Below are positions 1-8,404 of a stretch of 64,000 nucleotides of DNA, piece after piece (the first letter of the stretch is position 1; each line of letters opens with the position of its first letter). The stretch is taken from assembly GCF_900102085.1 (NCBI RefSeq), contig NZ_FMVM01000020.1, positions 1 to 64,000 of the forward strand, written 5' to 3'. The position numbers were made by a program, and so were the translations under genes. The stretch comes from Paenibacillus polysaccharolyticus (GTDB taxonomy: Bacteria > Bacillota > Bacilli > Paenibacillales > Paenibacillaceae). The notes beneath the pieces are model-generated. The model saw only the letters and a list, made by a program, of their open reading frames with translations, was not told the origin of the DNA and did not search any database.

Positions 1-182
1 GCTCATTTTGAATCTGACGAGATTAAAAATCTCATTTGTGTTCCAGTTTTCATACAGCCAGATGGCATGTACCAAAAACCTTCACGTCATTCTGCGAGCA
101 GAATGTTTACTCACTCGTTGTTCAGTTTTCAAAGATCAAACATATTCAGTCACCGTCACTCATTCGCTTCAGCAACTTTTAT
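1..182 (-). other. Probable pre-16S rRNA leader (rRNA operon continues off the left edge)
   Basis: Read on the minus strand, this stretch follows two good promoters and contains GATCTTTGAAAACT at 124-137, which resembles the rRNA antitermination boxA. The words CTTTGAAAACTGAAC and CAACGAGTGAGT that follow are what I remember from leaders of Paenibacillus/Bacillus rRNA operons. It has no convincing coding potential. The 16S gene itself would lie just left of base 1 and is not visible, so its presence is inferred. Confidence 0.65.
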
Positions 183-211
183 ATCATATCACTTCCAAAC
201 CAACTTTGCAA
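183..211 (-). promoter_or_regulatory. rrn-type promoter P2
   Basis: On the minus strand a -35 TTGCAA (206-211) and a -10 TATGAT (183-188) are separated by exactly 17 bases. It is the nearer of two tandem promoters to the presumed 16S gene. Tandem strong promoters are normal for rRNA operons. Confidence 0.6.
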
Positions 212-294
212 GCTCTTTTTTTCAAGTTTCTTTTGAAGCTTGTTTTCATTTGCTTGCCGCACCGTGTAAACTGTGTTTTCTTGGCCGGATTTAG

Positions 295-324
295 AATATA
301 TCATAACATGCAACCCTTTGGCAA
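295..324 (-). promoter_or_regulatory. rrn-type promoter P1
   Basis: Upstream member of the tandem pair on the minus strand: -35 TTGCCA (319-324), 18-base spacer, -10 TATATT (295-300). The sequence upstream is AT-rich, as expected for UP-element-type DNA. The match is weaker than for P2. Confidence 0.5.
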
Positions 325-663
325 CTTGTAAAATATCCCATTAATAAATCGACTTTAGATCAAAACCATATAACATCAGCATGCTTCTATAATGATAATT
401 GAAACTGCCCTCACACACTACATCCCTTTACTTACCCTACTCGTTTCAGCTACACATGAAATACACCTTATAGAATACTCATCATTTAAATCTATCCAAG
501 GAATCCTGTGATACTAGACCAACTCTTATTTTTTAAATGGTTGTTCTCAGTTAGCTTGTATTAATCATACAACGCTTCCATCTAGCATTAGGGATAAAAC
601 TATCTAGGGTAACCTTTGATGCGTGTATTCTAGCCACTAAACAAAGCCCCCTAATTTCATATG
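325..663. other. Gene-free AT-rich region upstream of the rrn promoters
   Basis: I see no coding frame, RNA gene or clear terminator here. It separates the end of the acetyltransferase gene from the presumed rRNA promoters and may supply UP-element sequence. Confidence 0.4.
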
Positions 664-1218
664 CTATCTCGTTCCATGGGCAAATCTGGCCATCATCACG
701 GTATCGTAATACTGTCCATCCGCATGCCGTCGATCTCGCTTGAGGACTCCTTCAATCTCAAAACCGCTTGTCTTATATAATCGTATCGCTTTATCATTCG
801 TTGAAAGTACCTTTAACGTTACCTTTTCGATCCCTTGTTCATCCGCCCAATGTAAGGACGATTTCAGTAACTCTCTTCCTATACCATTTCCCCAGAAGGA
901 ACGGGCAACACATACCCCAAACTCGGCCTGATGCGAAAAACGCTTCAACTCAGATCCAGCACACCTGCAGTACCCGACAATGTCACCTGATGCCACAGCA
1001 ACCAGAAACAGATTGTTACGTTTTGCGGTATCCATACAAATCAACTCTTGGAACCCCGAAGCATCAATGTAGGCTTCGCCCGCTTCACGATCCATATTAT
1101 CCGTCTCACCGTCTAGCTGCACACGAAGTGAGCACAACGTATCGGCATCCTTTTCCACGGCTGAACGAATGGTATATCGCTTTCCTTTGAATAGGTACTC
1201 CTGATCATCAATGATCAT
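664..1218 (-). CDS. GNAT family N-acetyltransferase
   Basis: A 184-residue protein of the GNAT fold, which transfers an acetyl group from acetyl-CoA to an amine. The acetyl-CoA pyrophosphate loop is seen as RSFWGNGIGRELL, followed by the usual beta5-alpha4 segment VTLKVLSTNDKAIRLYKTSGFEIEG and a C-terminal YYDTVMMAR strand, so the domain is complete. It resembles the RimJ/RimL/ribosomal-protein or small-molecule acetyltransferases, but the substrate cannot be told. The frame stays open to 1293. I prefer the ATG at 1218 because AGAGGCGAG precedes it and the extra N-terminal 25 residues look non-conserved. It is monocistronic; the next gene upstream ends 180 bases away. The start is moderately certain. 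Confidence 0.82.
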   Translation of the reverse strand: MIIDDQEYLFKGKRYTIRSAVEKDADTLCSLRVQLDGETDNMDREAGEAYIDASGFQELICMDTAKRNNLFLVAVASGDIVGYCRCAGSELKRFSHQAEFGVCVARSFWGNGIGRELLKSSLHWADEQGIEKVTLKVLSTNDKAIRLYKTSGFEIEGVLKRDRRHADGQYYDTVMMARFAHGTR

Positions 1219-1398
1219 CTCGCCTCTTTCACACCTTTCACGCTTAACATTAACAACATCATCAACTCTGTTTAGGCTACATTCCACACTCACCTTGTCA
1301 TATTCTCTTCTATATACTGCTCCGTTCGGTGCGCCAACCTCACTCGATCTGACTTAGAATCCCGAATCTTCAACTTGCCAGACTGACAACTAATCCAC

Positions 1399-3006
1399 TC
1401 AACCAATCTCTGACGGGCTTTTCCCTGTCAACATCTTGAACACCTGACTAAAATACGTCGCATTGCGGAACCCCGTCATCTCACTAACTTCGTACACCAT
1501 ATAATGTCCCGACTGTAAAAGCTCCATTGCCCGCTGGATACGGTATCCGTTCAGGTAGCTGACGAAATTCTCTCCGGTTACCCTTTTGAATAGCTGGCTT
1601 AAATACTTGGGATGCACAAAAAGACCTTTCGCGATGGCCTCGAAACTGATCTCCTCTGCGTAATGTTCCTCAACGTATTGTTTCACTTGAGCGATAAGTT
1701 TGTTACTTTTCTTCTCGCCCATCTCCTTGCGGATCTGCTCCAGCCATCCCTTAATGACGCCATCCATCCAGTTTATCAGATCATGCAAAGCATATTTAGA
1801 CTGTATTTCACGCAGGAAGTCACTCATCGTGAGTGGAGGTGTCAGCATCGGCTGTTGCTTTTTCCAGCTATGCATCATCGTATCAAATAAACTAACCGCT
1901 ACCACCTGGGCATCCTGAATGCTTGCACAGTTTCCCTCTTGTAGCGATTGGAATAATTGAAACCAGACCTCCTCCGCCTGATTAATCCGCAGATCGGCCC
2001 ACGCCTCATCCCATTGATGAAGCAACAATGAATAATCTGTCGCGCTTCGCTCCACCTCTTCCGATGTCTCCACATGATAAATGCGGTTCCCACCCTGAAA
2101 CTCCGCTCGTTCTACCGCTTCCCTGCTCTCCAGATAAGAATCGATGACCTCGCAGGGATGCTCTTTCACCCGACCAATGCCGGCGCTAACTTCAATTTTC
2201 AGATACGTAAAGATCTGATCAATCATCCGACCTACGAGAGTCTGCAAGTCCTCAAAATAATCCTTGTCTCCAAGCATAACGAGTACAAATACCTGATCCG
2301 AATAATCCACAACCTCCACTTGGCAATTCGCCATCTCAGCAGTCTGTTGCTTCACTGTCTCTTGGATGATATCCGCCGCTCCATAACGTAACAGTTGCCA
2401 GTCTCGCTCTTTCATACGTGTCATAAAACCTGGACGATTCAACTGCAAACTGACTGCACGAACCTTATCATAGATTTGAAACCCGATATAATCCATCCGT
2501 GCCTCGGGCAATTCGTCCGCTCGATAACGTGTGGTCAGCAATTCATGAAGAAACTGTTTGCGTAAGTAAGGGAGCACTCTTCCCGCTTCTTGTTTATACG
2601 TCCGCTCCAGCCGCTCTCGCCGCTCTCGCACATCTTGTTCCAGCAACACTTCCCGTAGCACTGACTCAATCTCTTCCACCTCCGCTGGCTTTAGCAAAAA
2701 GTGATTCACGCCCCAGCGCATAGCCGCTCTGGCGTTTTCGAACTCGTCATATCCACTAAGGATGATAATCGGCAAGTGGGGATAGTCACGCCGCAACTCC
2801 TGCGTGACTTCAAGTCCAGTCATGCCCGGCAAGTACACGTCGGTCATGACAAGATCCGGACGCACGCGCTGGAACAGCTCAAGTGCATCCACTCCACTCG
2901 CAGCTGTACCAGCAATACTCAGGCCCAAAGAGGGCCAGTTAATATGCTCGGTCAGCGCTTTAATAATATGCGGGTCGTCATCGACAAGCATAATGGTTTT
3001 CATCAT
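1399..3006 (-). CDS. yesN: YesN-type response regulator, CheY receiver plus AraC DNA-binding domain
   Basis: A 535-residue cytoplasmic response regulator. The N-terminal receiver has the acidic cluster DDD at residues 9-11, the phospho-acceptor D56 in MTDVYLPGMTG, and the conserved lysine in LLKPAEV near residue 105. A long middle linker of unknown fold follows. The C-terminal ~100 residues form two helix-turn-helix motifs of AraC type, ending in the typical NATYFSQVFKMLTGKSPSEI pattern. Its ATG overlaps the stop of the upstream sensor-kinase gene by four bases, so the two are translationally coupled and surely partners. By analogy with Bacillus YesN/YesM pairs it should activate the neighbouring sugar-transport genes when the kinase senses an oligosaccharide. 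The gene symbol is by family analogy only. Confidence 0.92.
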   Translation of the reverse strand: MMKTIMLVDDDPHIIKALTEHINWPSLGLSIAGTAASGVDALELFQRVRPDLVMTDVYLPGMTGLEVTQELRRDYPHLPIIILSGYDEFENARAAMRWGVNHFLLKPAEVEEIESVLREVLLEQDVRERRERLERTYKQEAGRVLPYLRKQFLHELLTTRYRADELPEARMDYIGFQIYDKVRAVSLQLNRPGFMTRMKERDWQLLRYGAADIIQETVKQQTAEMANCQVEVVDYSDQVFVLVMLGDKDYFEDLQTLVGRMIDQIFTYLKIEVSAGIGRVKEHPCEVIDSYLESREAVERAEFQGGNRIYHVETSEEVERSATDYSLLLHQWDEAWADLRINQAEEVWFQLFQSLQEGNCASIQDAQVVAVSLFDTMMHSWKKQQPMLTPPLTMSDFLREIQSKYALHDLINWMDGVIKGWLEQIRKEMGEKKSNKLIAQVKQYVEEHYAEEISFEAIAKGLFVHPKYLSQLFKRVTGENFVSYLNGYRIQRAMELLQSGHYMVYEVSEMTGFRNATYFSQVFKMLTGKSPSEIG

Positions 3007-4892
3007 TTTTCACCGCCCAGCCACAGATTTAAATGCTCTTCGGTCTCAATGCGCGGTAGTGTAATCTCCACCTCGACACCGCCTGAACTTCCATTCCGTA
3101 GTTGCACGCCATACCTTTGTCCACAATACAACTGAATGCGTTGATGTACATTACGAACACCGATACCTCGTGCATCCTCCATGTTCCAATCCTCCGGCAA
3201 ACCTTGTCCATTATCCGTGATTCGAATGGTGATGTCAGCAACAGCCCCTTCCGCCGGGGCAATACATACTTGGATACGCAATGTTCCTTCCAATGGATGC
3301 CCATGCATCACAGCATTTTCAATAAAGGGTTGCAAGATGATCTTGGGGATATGACATCCACGTATACGTGGGTCGATCCGCTCCTCATATTGAATCGAGA
3401 ACGGTAAGCGTTCAGATTGAATGCTGACGTAACAACGGGCATGCTCTAATTCATCCCTTACACGGATAAACAATCTGCCCCCACTCAGCCCGATCCGCAG
3501 CAGCTTGCTCAATTGCACAATCATACGACTGATGTCCTTGGCTTCATAATCAAGCGCACGCCAGTGAATCATATCCAGCGTATTGTATAAGAAATGAGGT
3601 TTGATCTGAGCCTCAAGCAAGCTGGTTTGTGCTTCCCGTTTCGCTCGACTCTCTTCTTTGACCTGCTCCATCAGCATCGTAAGCTGTGAAGCCATATGGT
3701 TAAAACCATAAGCCAGATGGGCGTACTCCTCTGTAAACGACAGTTTTACACGCGTATCGAAGTCCCCTTTTTCGAGTTGTCTCATTCGTTTGATCAGTTG
3801 GCGCAGAGGTCGAATAATCTGCCGTACAAACAAATAAGCAAGCACAGCCGAGCATAACAATCCAAGCACAGCGATGCCGAGAATCTGCCAGCCTGCTTGG
3901 CGCACCGGGGATAACAAGGTATAGACAGGAATCGTCTGCACAAGACGCCACTGAAGCATAGCAGGTCTGGAGTACAGCACCAACTCTGCTCCACCCGGTT
4001 GACCTGATACCACTTCGAATCCATCTTCTCCAGGCCGCGCATGCTCCTGAATCCAGGCACTATCTATAATAGAAGATGATGAGTCAGTCCCGTCCACCGT
4101 TCCTTGAGCTATGGTCTGCTTTTCTTCGGGACGTGATTGATCTTCTTGATCGGACTGACCTGTACTTCCCCCTGACGGATCAGCCTTCCCTATCTGCATC
4201 ACCACATTGCCGGCGGTATCCACCAGTAGCACTTTGCCATCAAGCACCATTGGAACATCGGCAAACCTGCGTACGATATCTGCTCTGCTTAGACGAATGA
4301 GCACATAAGCGACCGTCCCGCCTCGACTATCATAGATCCGCTGTGCATATCCAACCAAGGATTGTCCCGATTCATTCTCACGTAACGGAACCCAAGCTGC
4401 GTCCGCCTTCTCCAGTGCGGCAAACCATGAATCATTCGATATAGCATCTACAGGAAAAATACGGTCAGCCATGGTAACTGTTACTTCATTAAAAGCATCC
4501 GTATACAGCTCAATTGAGGTAATCCCATCACTCACCACCATGGTATGATCCAGAATTTTTGAAACCTCTCTCCGCTGATGAATTTGTGCCAACCTGCCCG
4601 TATTGGATGTATCCAGCAAGTTAGACAACTCCCTGTTGCTTGCGAGCCCATAGGACGTGCCCGTTACCCCAGTAATAAAATCAAAGCCCCGCCTGGTGCT
4701 CTCATTCAAAAGAGCAAGACGTGCTTTGCTGATTTCGGTAAATGTGACCGCAGAGAAGGATTGGTAAGCCAGCCATACAATAATGGAGACAAGCAGCAAG
4801 TTAAACGCAATAAAGCAAGTCACCATCAATGTGGAGAGCTTGCTTTGTTGCAACTTTTGAAGAATGTAGGCAGACCATCTTGTTTTTCGCAC
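3003..4892 (-). CDS. yesM: YesM-type membrane sensor histidine kinase
   Basis: A 629-residue membrane histidine kinase. Transmembrane helices lie near residues 20-42 and 335-358 and flank an extracytoplasmic sensing domain of about 290 residues. A HAMP segment (IIRPLRQLIKRM) follows, then the His_kinase box with the phospho-acceptor in PHFLYNTLDMIHW near residue 432, and a C-terminal ATPase with N box ENAVMHG and G boxes GQGLP and GIGVRNVHQR. This is the LytS/YesM class. The start is a GTG with no obvious Shine-Dalgarno, 27 bases after the permease stop, so expression may depend on coupling. The extracytoplasmic part holds an odd serine/acidic stretch (GGSTGQSDQEDQSRPEEKQ, residues ~240-258) likely to be a flexible loop. 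It pairs with the downstream AraC-type regulator. Confidence 0.92.
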   Translation of the reverse strand: MRKTRWSAYILQKLQQSKLSTLMVTCFIAFNLLLVSIIVWLAYQSFSAVTFTEISKARLALLNESTRRGFDFITGVTGTSYGLASNRELSNLLDTSNTGRLAQIHQRREVSKILDHTMVVSDGITSIELYTDAFNEVTVTMADRIFPVDAISNDSWFAALEKADAAWVPLRENESGQSLVGYAQRIYDSRGGTVAYVLIRLSRADIVRRFADVPMVLDGKVLLVDTAGNVVMQIGKADPSGGSTGQSDQEDQSRPEEKQTIAQGTVDGTDSSSSIIDSAWIQEHARPGEDGFEVVSGQPGGAELVLYSRPAMLQWRLVQTIPVYTLLSPVRQAGWQILGIAVLGLLCSAVLAYLFVRQIIRPLRQLIKRMRQLEKGDFDTRVKLSFTEEYAHLAYGFNHMASQLTMLMEQVKEESRAKREAQTSLLEAQIKPHFLYNTLDMIHWRALDYEAKDISRMIVQLSKLLRIGLSGGRLFIRVRDELEHARCYVSIQSERLPFSIQYEERIDPRIRGCHIPKIILQPFIENAVMHGHPLEGTLRIQVCIAPAEGAVADITIRITDNGQGLPEDWNMEDARGIGVRNVHQRIQLYCGQRYGVQLRNGSSGGVEVEITLPRIETEEHLNLWLGGEK

Positions 4893-4919
4893 TCGGAATC
4901 AACTCGTTTCGTCTTGGAA

Positions 4920-5768
4920 TTACCCTTTGAGCCCAGAGGTCGCGATTCCTTCCACGAAGTACTTCTGACACACGATAAATACGATAAAACATGGCACAAG
5001 GGATAAAACAGACATGGCAAACATCGGACCCCAATCGGACTGTGAGCTCGAATCCAGGAACAGGCGTAGTCCCAGCGGAACGGTGTACTTGCTCACATCG
5101 CTCAGGTAGATCAATTGACTGAAGAAATCATCCCATGTCCACAAAAACGTAAAGATCATCGTCGTTACCAGTGCCGGAAAAGCGAGCGGGATAATGATTT
5201 TGGTATAGATTCTTACCGGGCCACAACCGTCGATCGTCGCTGCTTCATCCAGTTCTCGCGGCAATCCCCGGAAAAACTGTACCATAAGGAAGATGAAAAA
5301 CGCGTCAGTTGCCAACCATTTTGGTACAACAAGTGGCAAGTACGTATTCACCCACTCCAACTGATTAAAGAGAATATACTGCGGGATTAGCGTAACGTGG
5401 TGCGGTAGCATAATCGTCATCAGCATTAGCCCGAAGCAGATCGCTTTGAAGCGGAAGTTTAGCCGGGCGAAGGCATAGGCCGCCATCGAACAGGAGATCA
5501 CATTGCCCAGCACGGCTCCAAGCGACAGAACGATGGAGTTGGTCAGAAATTTGGAAAAGGCATTCCCCTGAGCGCCGGACCAGCCCGTCATGTAATTTTG
5601 CCAATTCCATTCCTTTGGCCAGAACCAAGTTTCTGTAAAAATCATGTGCCCCGGCTTGAACGAGCTGCCCAGCATCCATAGAACAGGATAGAGCATCACA
5701 AGGGCAATACCTGAAATCAGTACATGTTTGGTGACAATCCATGCTACGGAGTTACGTTGTCCAATCAT
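4920..5768 (-). CDS. yesQ: Carbohydrate ABC transporter permease (MalG/YesQ type)
   Basis: A 282-residue inner-membrane permease with six predicted transmembrane helices. It carries the EAA loop that contacts the ATPase, seen as ELDEAATIDGCGPVRIYTKI near residues 185-205. Family: MalG/LplC-like carbohydrate uptake permeases. Its ATG overlaps the stop of the preceding permease by four bases (ATGA), so the two are made together. No ATPase gene is nearby; in Bacillus such importers share the multitask ATPase MsmX, and I infer the same here. The likely substrate is an unsaturated pectin or rhamnogalacturonan oligosaccharide, judged from the GH105 hydrolase upstream. Confidence 0.93.
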   Translation of the reverse strand: MIGQRNSVAWIVTKHVLISGIALVMLYPVLWMLGSSFKPGHMIFTETWFWPKEWNWQNYMTGWSGAQGNAFSKFLTNSIVLSLGAVLGNVISCSMAAYAFARLNFRFKAICFGLMLMTIMLPHHVTLIPQYILFNQLEWVNTYLPLVVPKWLATDAFFIFLMVQFFRGLPRELDEAATIDGCGPVRIYTKIIIPLAFPALVTTMIFTFLWTWDDFFSQLIYLSDVSKYTVPLGLRLFLDSSSQSDWGPMFAMSVLSLVPCFIVFIVCQKYFVEGIATSGLKG

Positions 5769-6715
5769 GATTTTCCACCATCCTCATAGTGTACCCACAA
5801 CTTGCTGCTGCGGAATACGAGCAATGTAAATACGCCGATCAGGATTACCAGCACCCACGCCATGGCAGAAGCATAACCCATCTGGAAGAAGGAGAACCCT
5901 TTTTTGTACAGATAGAGAGAGTACATCAATGTGGAATTTACCGGACCCCCGCTGCCGTTACTGATAATGAAGGCCTGTGTGAACGATTGAAAGGACGTAA
6001 TCAGCTGCATAACTAAGTTAAAGAAGATGACAGGTGACAGGATCGGCAACGTGATATAGAAAAATCTCCGCATCGGACCCGCACCATCTACCGCAGAAGC
6101 TTCATCATACTCCGGTGGAATCTGTTTGAGTCCTGCCAGGAAGATGATCATGGATGAACCGAACTGCCATACAGACAACAGAACAATGGAATACAGTGCG
6201 TACTTCGGATTAGCCACCCAGTCAGGTGCTTTAATGCCTACCAACGCCAGTACGCTGTTGAGCAATCCGTCACCACCCAGCATTTTGCGCCACAACATTG
6301 CGATAGCTACGCTTCCTCCCAACAATGTAGGGATGTAATACACGGTGCGGTATATGCCAAGTCCGCGAATGCCTTTGTTGAGCAGCATCGCGACAAATAA
6401 GGCAAAAATCAGTTTGAGTGGAACGGAGACAGCAACGTAGGTAAATGTCACCTGAAGGGACTTGGTGAACAACTTGTCAGACGTAAACATGGTGACGTAG
6501 TTATTCAGACCGACCCAGTTCGGAGCGGCAAGAATACTATAATCGGTAAAGGAAATGTATAACGAAGCAAGCATGGGACCCAGGGTCAGAAATACTAATC
6601 CGACAAGCCAAGGAGCGAGAAAGAGCAGAGCGGCTCCATTATGGGCGTATCGACGTTTCATGCGCCGGGCGGCTACTTTCTCGATTCTGGCTTGACTGAC
6701 CTGTGATGTCGTCAT
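5765..6715 (-). CDS. yesP: Carbohydrate ABC transporter permease (MalF/YesP type)
   Basis: A 316-residue membrane permease with six or so hydrophobic helices after a basic cytoplasmic N-terminus (ARRMKRRYAHNG). The EAA motif reads EYDEASAVDGAGPMRRFFYITLP near residues 200-222. It is a MalF/LplB-like partner of the next permease. The start is an ATG 135 bases downstream of the substrate-binding-protein stop, and a perfect stem-loop sits in that gap. Rhamnogalacturonan transporters of the yesOPQ type share this order (binding protein, permease, permease), but the exact sugar is inferred only from context. Confidence 0.92.
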   Translation of the reverse strand: MTTSQVSQARIEKVAARRMKRRYAHNGAALLFLAPWLVGLVFLTLGPMLASLYISFTDYSILAAPNWVGLNNYVTMFTSDKLFTKSLQVTFTYVAVSVPLKLIFALFVAMLLNKGIRGLGIYRTVYYIPTLLGGSVAIAMLWRKMLGGDGLLNSVLALVGIKAPDWVANPKYALYSIVLLSVWQFGSSMIIFLAGLKQIPPEYDEASAVDGAGPMRRFFYITLPILSPVIFFNLVMQLITSFQSFTQAFIISNGSGGPVNSTLMYSLYLYKKGFSFFQMGYASAMAWVLVILIGVFTLLVFRSSKLWVHYEDGGKS

Positions 6716-6767
6716 TTTCGCAACCTCCCCGCAGTATTTGAATTCATCGGAACGGTTTCCGCCAGGT

Positions 6768-6807
6768 GTATTTGTAGATATATATTTGTAGACATATCTA
6801 CAAATAC
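6768..6807 (-). repeat. Perfect 14-bp stem-loop between binding-protein and permease genes
   Basis: GTATTTGTAGATAT at 6768-6781 is repeated as its exact reverse complement at 6794-6807, with a 12-base loop that itself contains a third TTTGTAGA word. No U-run follows in the direction of transcription, so it is not a classic terminator. In ABC operons such intercistronic hairpins commonly protect the binding-protein mRNA from 3' decay. That role is inferred. Confidence 0.6.
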
Positions 6808-6850
6808 AGATACAGGTAAAACTCGTCTATAGCTACAAGTTCTATTCTCT

Positions 6851-8182
6851 TTACTGGCTTGATCCAAGCGTTGCTTTGGCGCCCTCAATAAACTGGGCAA
6901 TGATGTCTGTCATACTACCTTGACCAAAAGCGATCTGTTCGCTTGCACTTTTGAAACTCGTGTCCACTTCAGCAAAACCTTGCGGGTATGGCGGGCTAAT
7001 TTCACTGGAATGTTTGGATACCGTATCAATGAATTGGAAAATGACTTTCTCTGCATCTGACAGCTTCGGCTGCATCTGCTCACGGATGCTCGCATTGACT
7101 GGCACACCGCGCTCTGATCCAAGAATCGCTGTCGCTTCAGGGTCATTCACCATAAAGTCTATGAACATAGCTACTTCTTTTGGATGCTTGGATTTCGCAT
7201 AACCGGACAGGAACTGGCCTGGCTTCAGATACTCACCGATCCGTTGTTCGTTCACACCATGTGGCAACACTTGAATGCCAAGCTTATGATCCTGGTTTTT
7301 GTTCACTTGTTGGAACGTAAGCAGTTGGTTGGACCACGCAAAGTCCATAGCCGCTGTACCCAAAGAAATCGGTCTGGTTTCGAGTGCATTGGTTGTGGAA
7401 GCAGCGACTTCAGCGGATGTAGCTCCTCTGTTCTCACGCAATGCAGCCCACATCTCAAACCACTCTTTCAATTGGTCACTTGTTGCTGTCATGGTGCCAT
7501 CCTCAAACAACCCTTTACCGGACTGGCGTACAAATACCTCAAACATATTCGTAGCACCGGAAATGTCAGCCGAACCGTAGAATCCGTCTCCCTTCGCTGC
7601 AGCAATCTTGGCTGCTATCGCTGAGAAGTCGTCCCATGTCCAGCTTTCCTTCGGCTCTTCAATGCCCAGTTGCTGGAATAATGTTGCGTCATAAATGACA
7701 CCTGGCGCATTCACCCCAAGGGTGATGGCATATAGTTTATCGTCGATCGATCCGGCTGTAATCATGCTCTTGTCGTGGTCTTTGATTCGCAGCTCTTTAT
7801 CTGCATATGGCGTCAGGTCAAGCAAAGCACCGCGCCGTGCAAAGTCCGTCAGAAACGCGTAGTCCATCTGGATGATATCCGGAGCGTTCGAACCGGCAAC
7901 CTGAGTCGTAAGTTTGTCAAAATATCCATCCCAGCCCGAATATTCAGCTTTAATCGTAATGCCTGGATGTTTCTCTTCAAACAGTTTGATCACTTTTGTT
8001 GTCAGATCATGTCTGGTCTGTGACCCCCACCAGGTCATGCGCAGTTCAATTTTGTCAGAAGTACCGCCTTGGCCTGAATCACCGGAAGATGCCGGTGTGC
8101 TTGAGGTTCCTCCAGAACAGGCTGTAGCGAATAATAACAGGGACAGGCAGAACAGGGTTACCCACTTTTTGGTGATGATCAT
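6851..8182 (-). CDS. yesO: Extracellular sugar-binding lipoprotein of ABC transporter (YesO type)
   Basis: A solute-binding protein of family 1, 443 residues from the chosen ATG. It opens with a lipoprotein signal, positively charged then hydrophobic, ending in FATAC|SGG, so the cysteine near residue 22 should be lipid-anchored. The mature protein shows the family patterns MTWWGSQTRHDLTTKVIKLFEEKHPGI and DIIQMDYAFLTDFARRGALLDL. The frame runs upstream to 8254, but the ATG at 8182 is preceded by GGGGAGGAAATTC and starts the signal peptide directly. A perfect cre-like box lies about 30 bases upstream. As first gene of the transporter-kinase-regulator operon it captures the oligosaccharide outside the cell and delivers it to the two permeases. 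Confidence 0.93.
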   Translation of the reverse strand: MIITKKWVTLFCLSLLLFATACSGGTSSTPASSGDSGQGGTSDKIELRMTWWGSQTRHDLTTKVIKLFEEKHPGITIKAEYSGWDGYFDKLTTQVAGSNAPDIIQMDYAFLTDFARRGALLDLTPYADKELRIKDHDKSMITAGSIDDKLYAITLGVNAPGVIYDATLFQQLGIEEPKESWTWDDFSAIAAKIAAAKGDGFYGSADISGATNMFEVFVRQSGKGLFEDGTMTATSDQLKEWFEMWAALRENRGATSAEVAASTTNALETRPISLGTAAMDFAWSNQLLTFQQVNKNQDHKLGIQVLPHGVNEQRIGEYLKPGQFLSGYAKSKHPKEVAMFIDFMVNDPEATAILGSERGVPVNASIREQMQPKLSDAEKVIFQFIDTVSKHSSEISPPYPQGFAEVDTSFKSASEQIAFGQGSMTDIIAQFIEGAKATLGSSQ

Positions 8183-8210
8183 GAATGAATTTCCTCCCCT
8201 TTTGCTTATA

Positions 8211-8224
8211 TGAAATCGCTTACA
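8211..8224. promoter_or_regulatory. CcpA catabolite-response element (cre)
   Basis: TGAAATCGCTTACA matches the cre consensus TGWNANCGNTNWCA at every defined position. It sits 29 bases upstream of the binding-protein start codon, where bound CcpA would block transcription of the sugar-transport operon when preferred sugars are present. Confidence 0.7.
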
Positions 8225-8303
8225 AAAATATTGTAATCGCCTGTCTCTGTACATGACATAAACAAAAGTAAGCTATCCTGTCAAAAAAGTAAGGGGTTCA
8301 CAG

Positions 8304-8342
8304 GAAAGAAAAACCACCGGAAACCACATTCCCGGTGGCGCT
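8304..8342 (-). terminator. Rho-independent terminator after the GH105 gene
   Basis: On the minus strand the stem CCACCGG / CCGGTGG is followed by TTTTTCTTT. It lies between the GH105 stop and the start region of the binding-protein operon, so GH105 is probably its own transcription unit. Confidence 0.75.
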
Positions 8343-8404
8343 TATCTCTTCATGATGAACAAACCTAAAAAATGAAGCAGGTGGGAAGCTGATACAACCT
8401 CGTT

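Noticed and set aside
8-331. 107-residue frame at the left edge
   Set aside because: It lies across the presumed rRNA leader and both rrn promoters on the opposite strand, has no Shine-Dalgarno and no protein-like composition.
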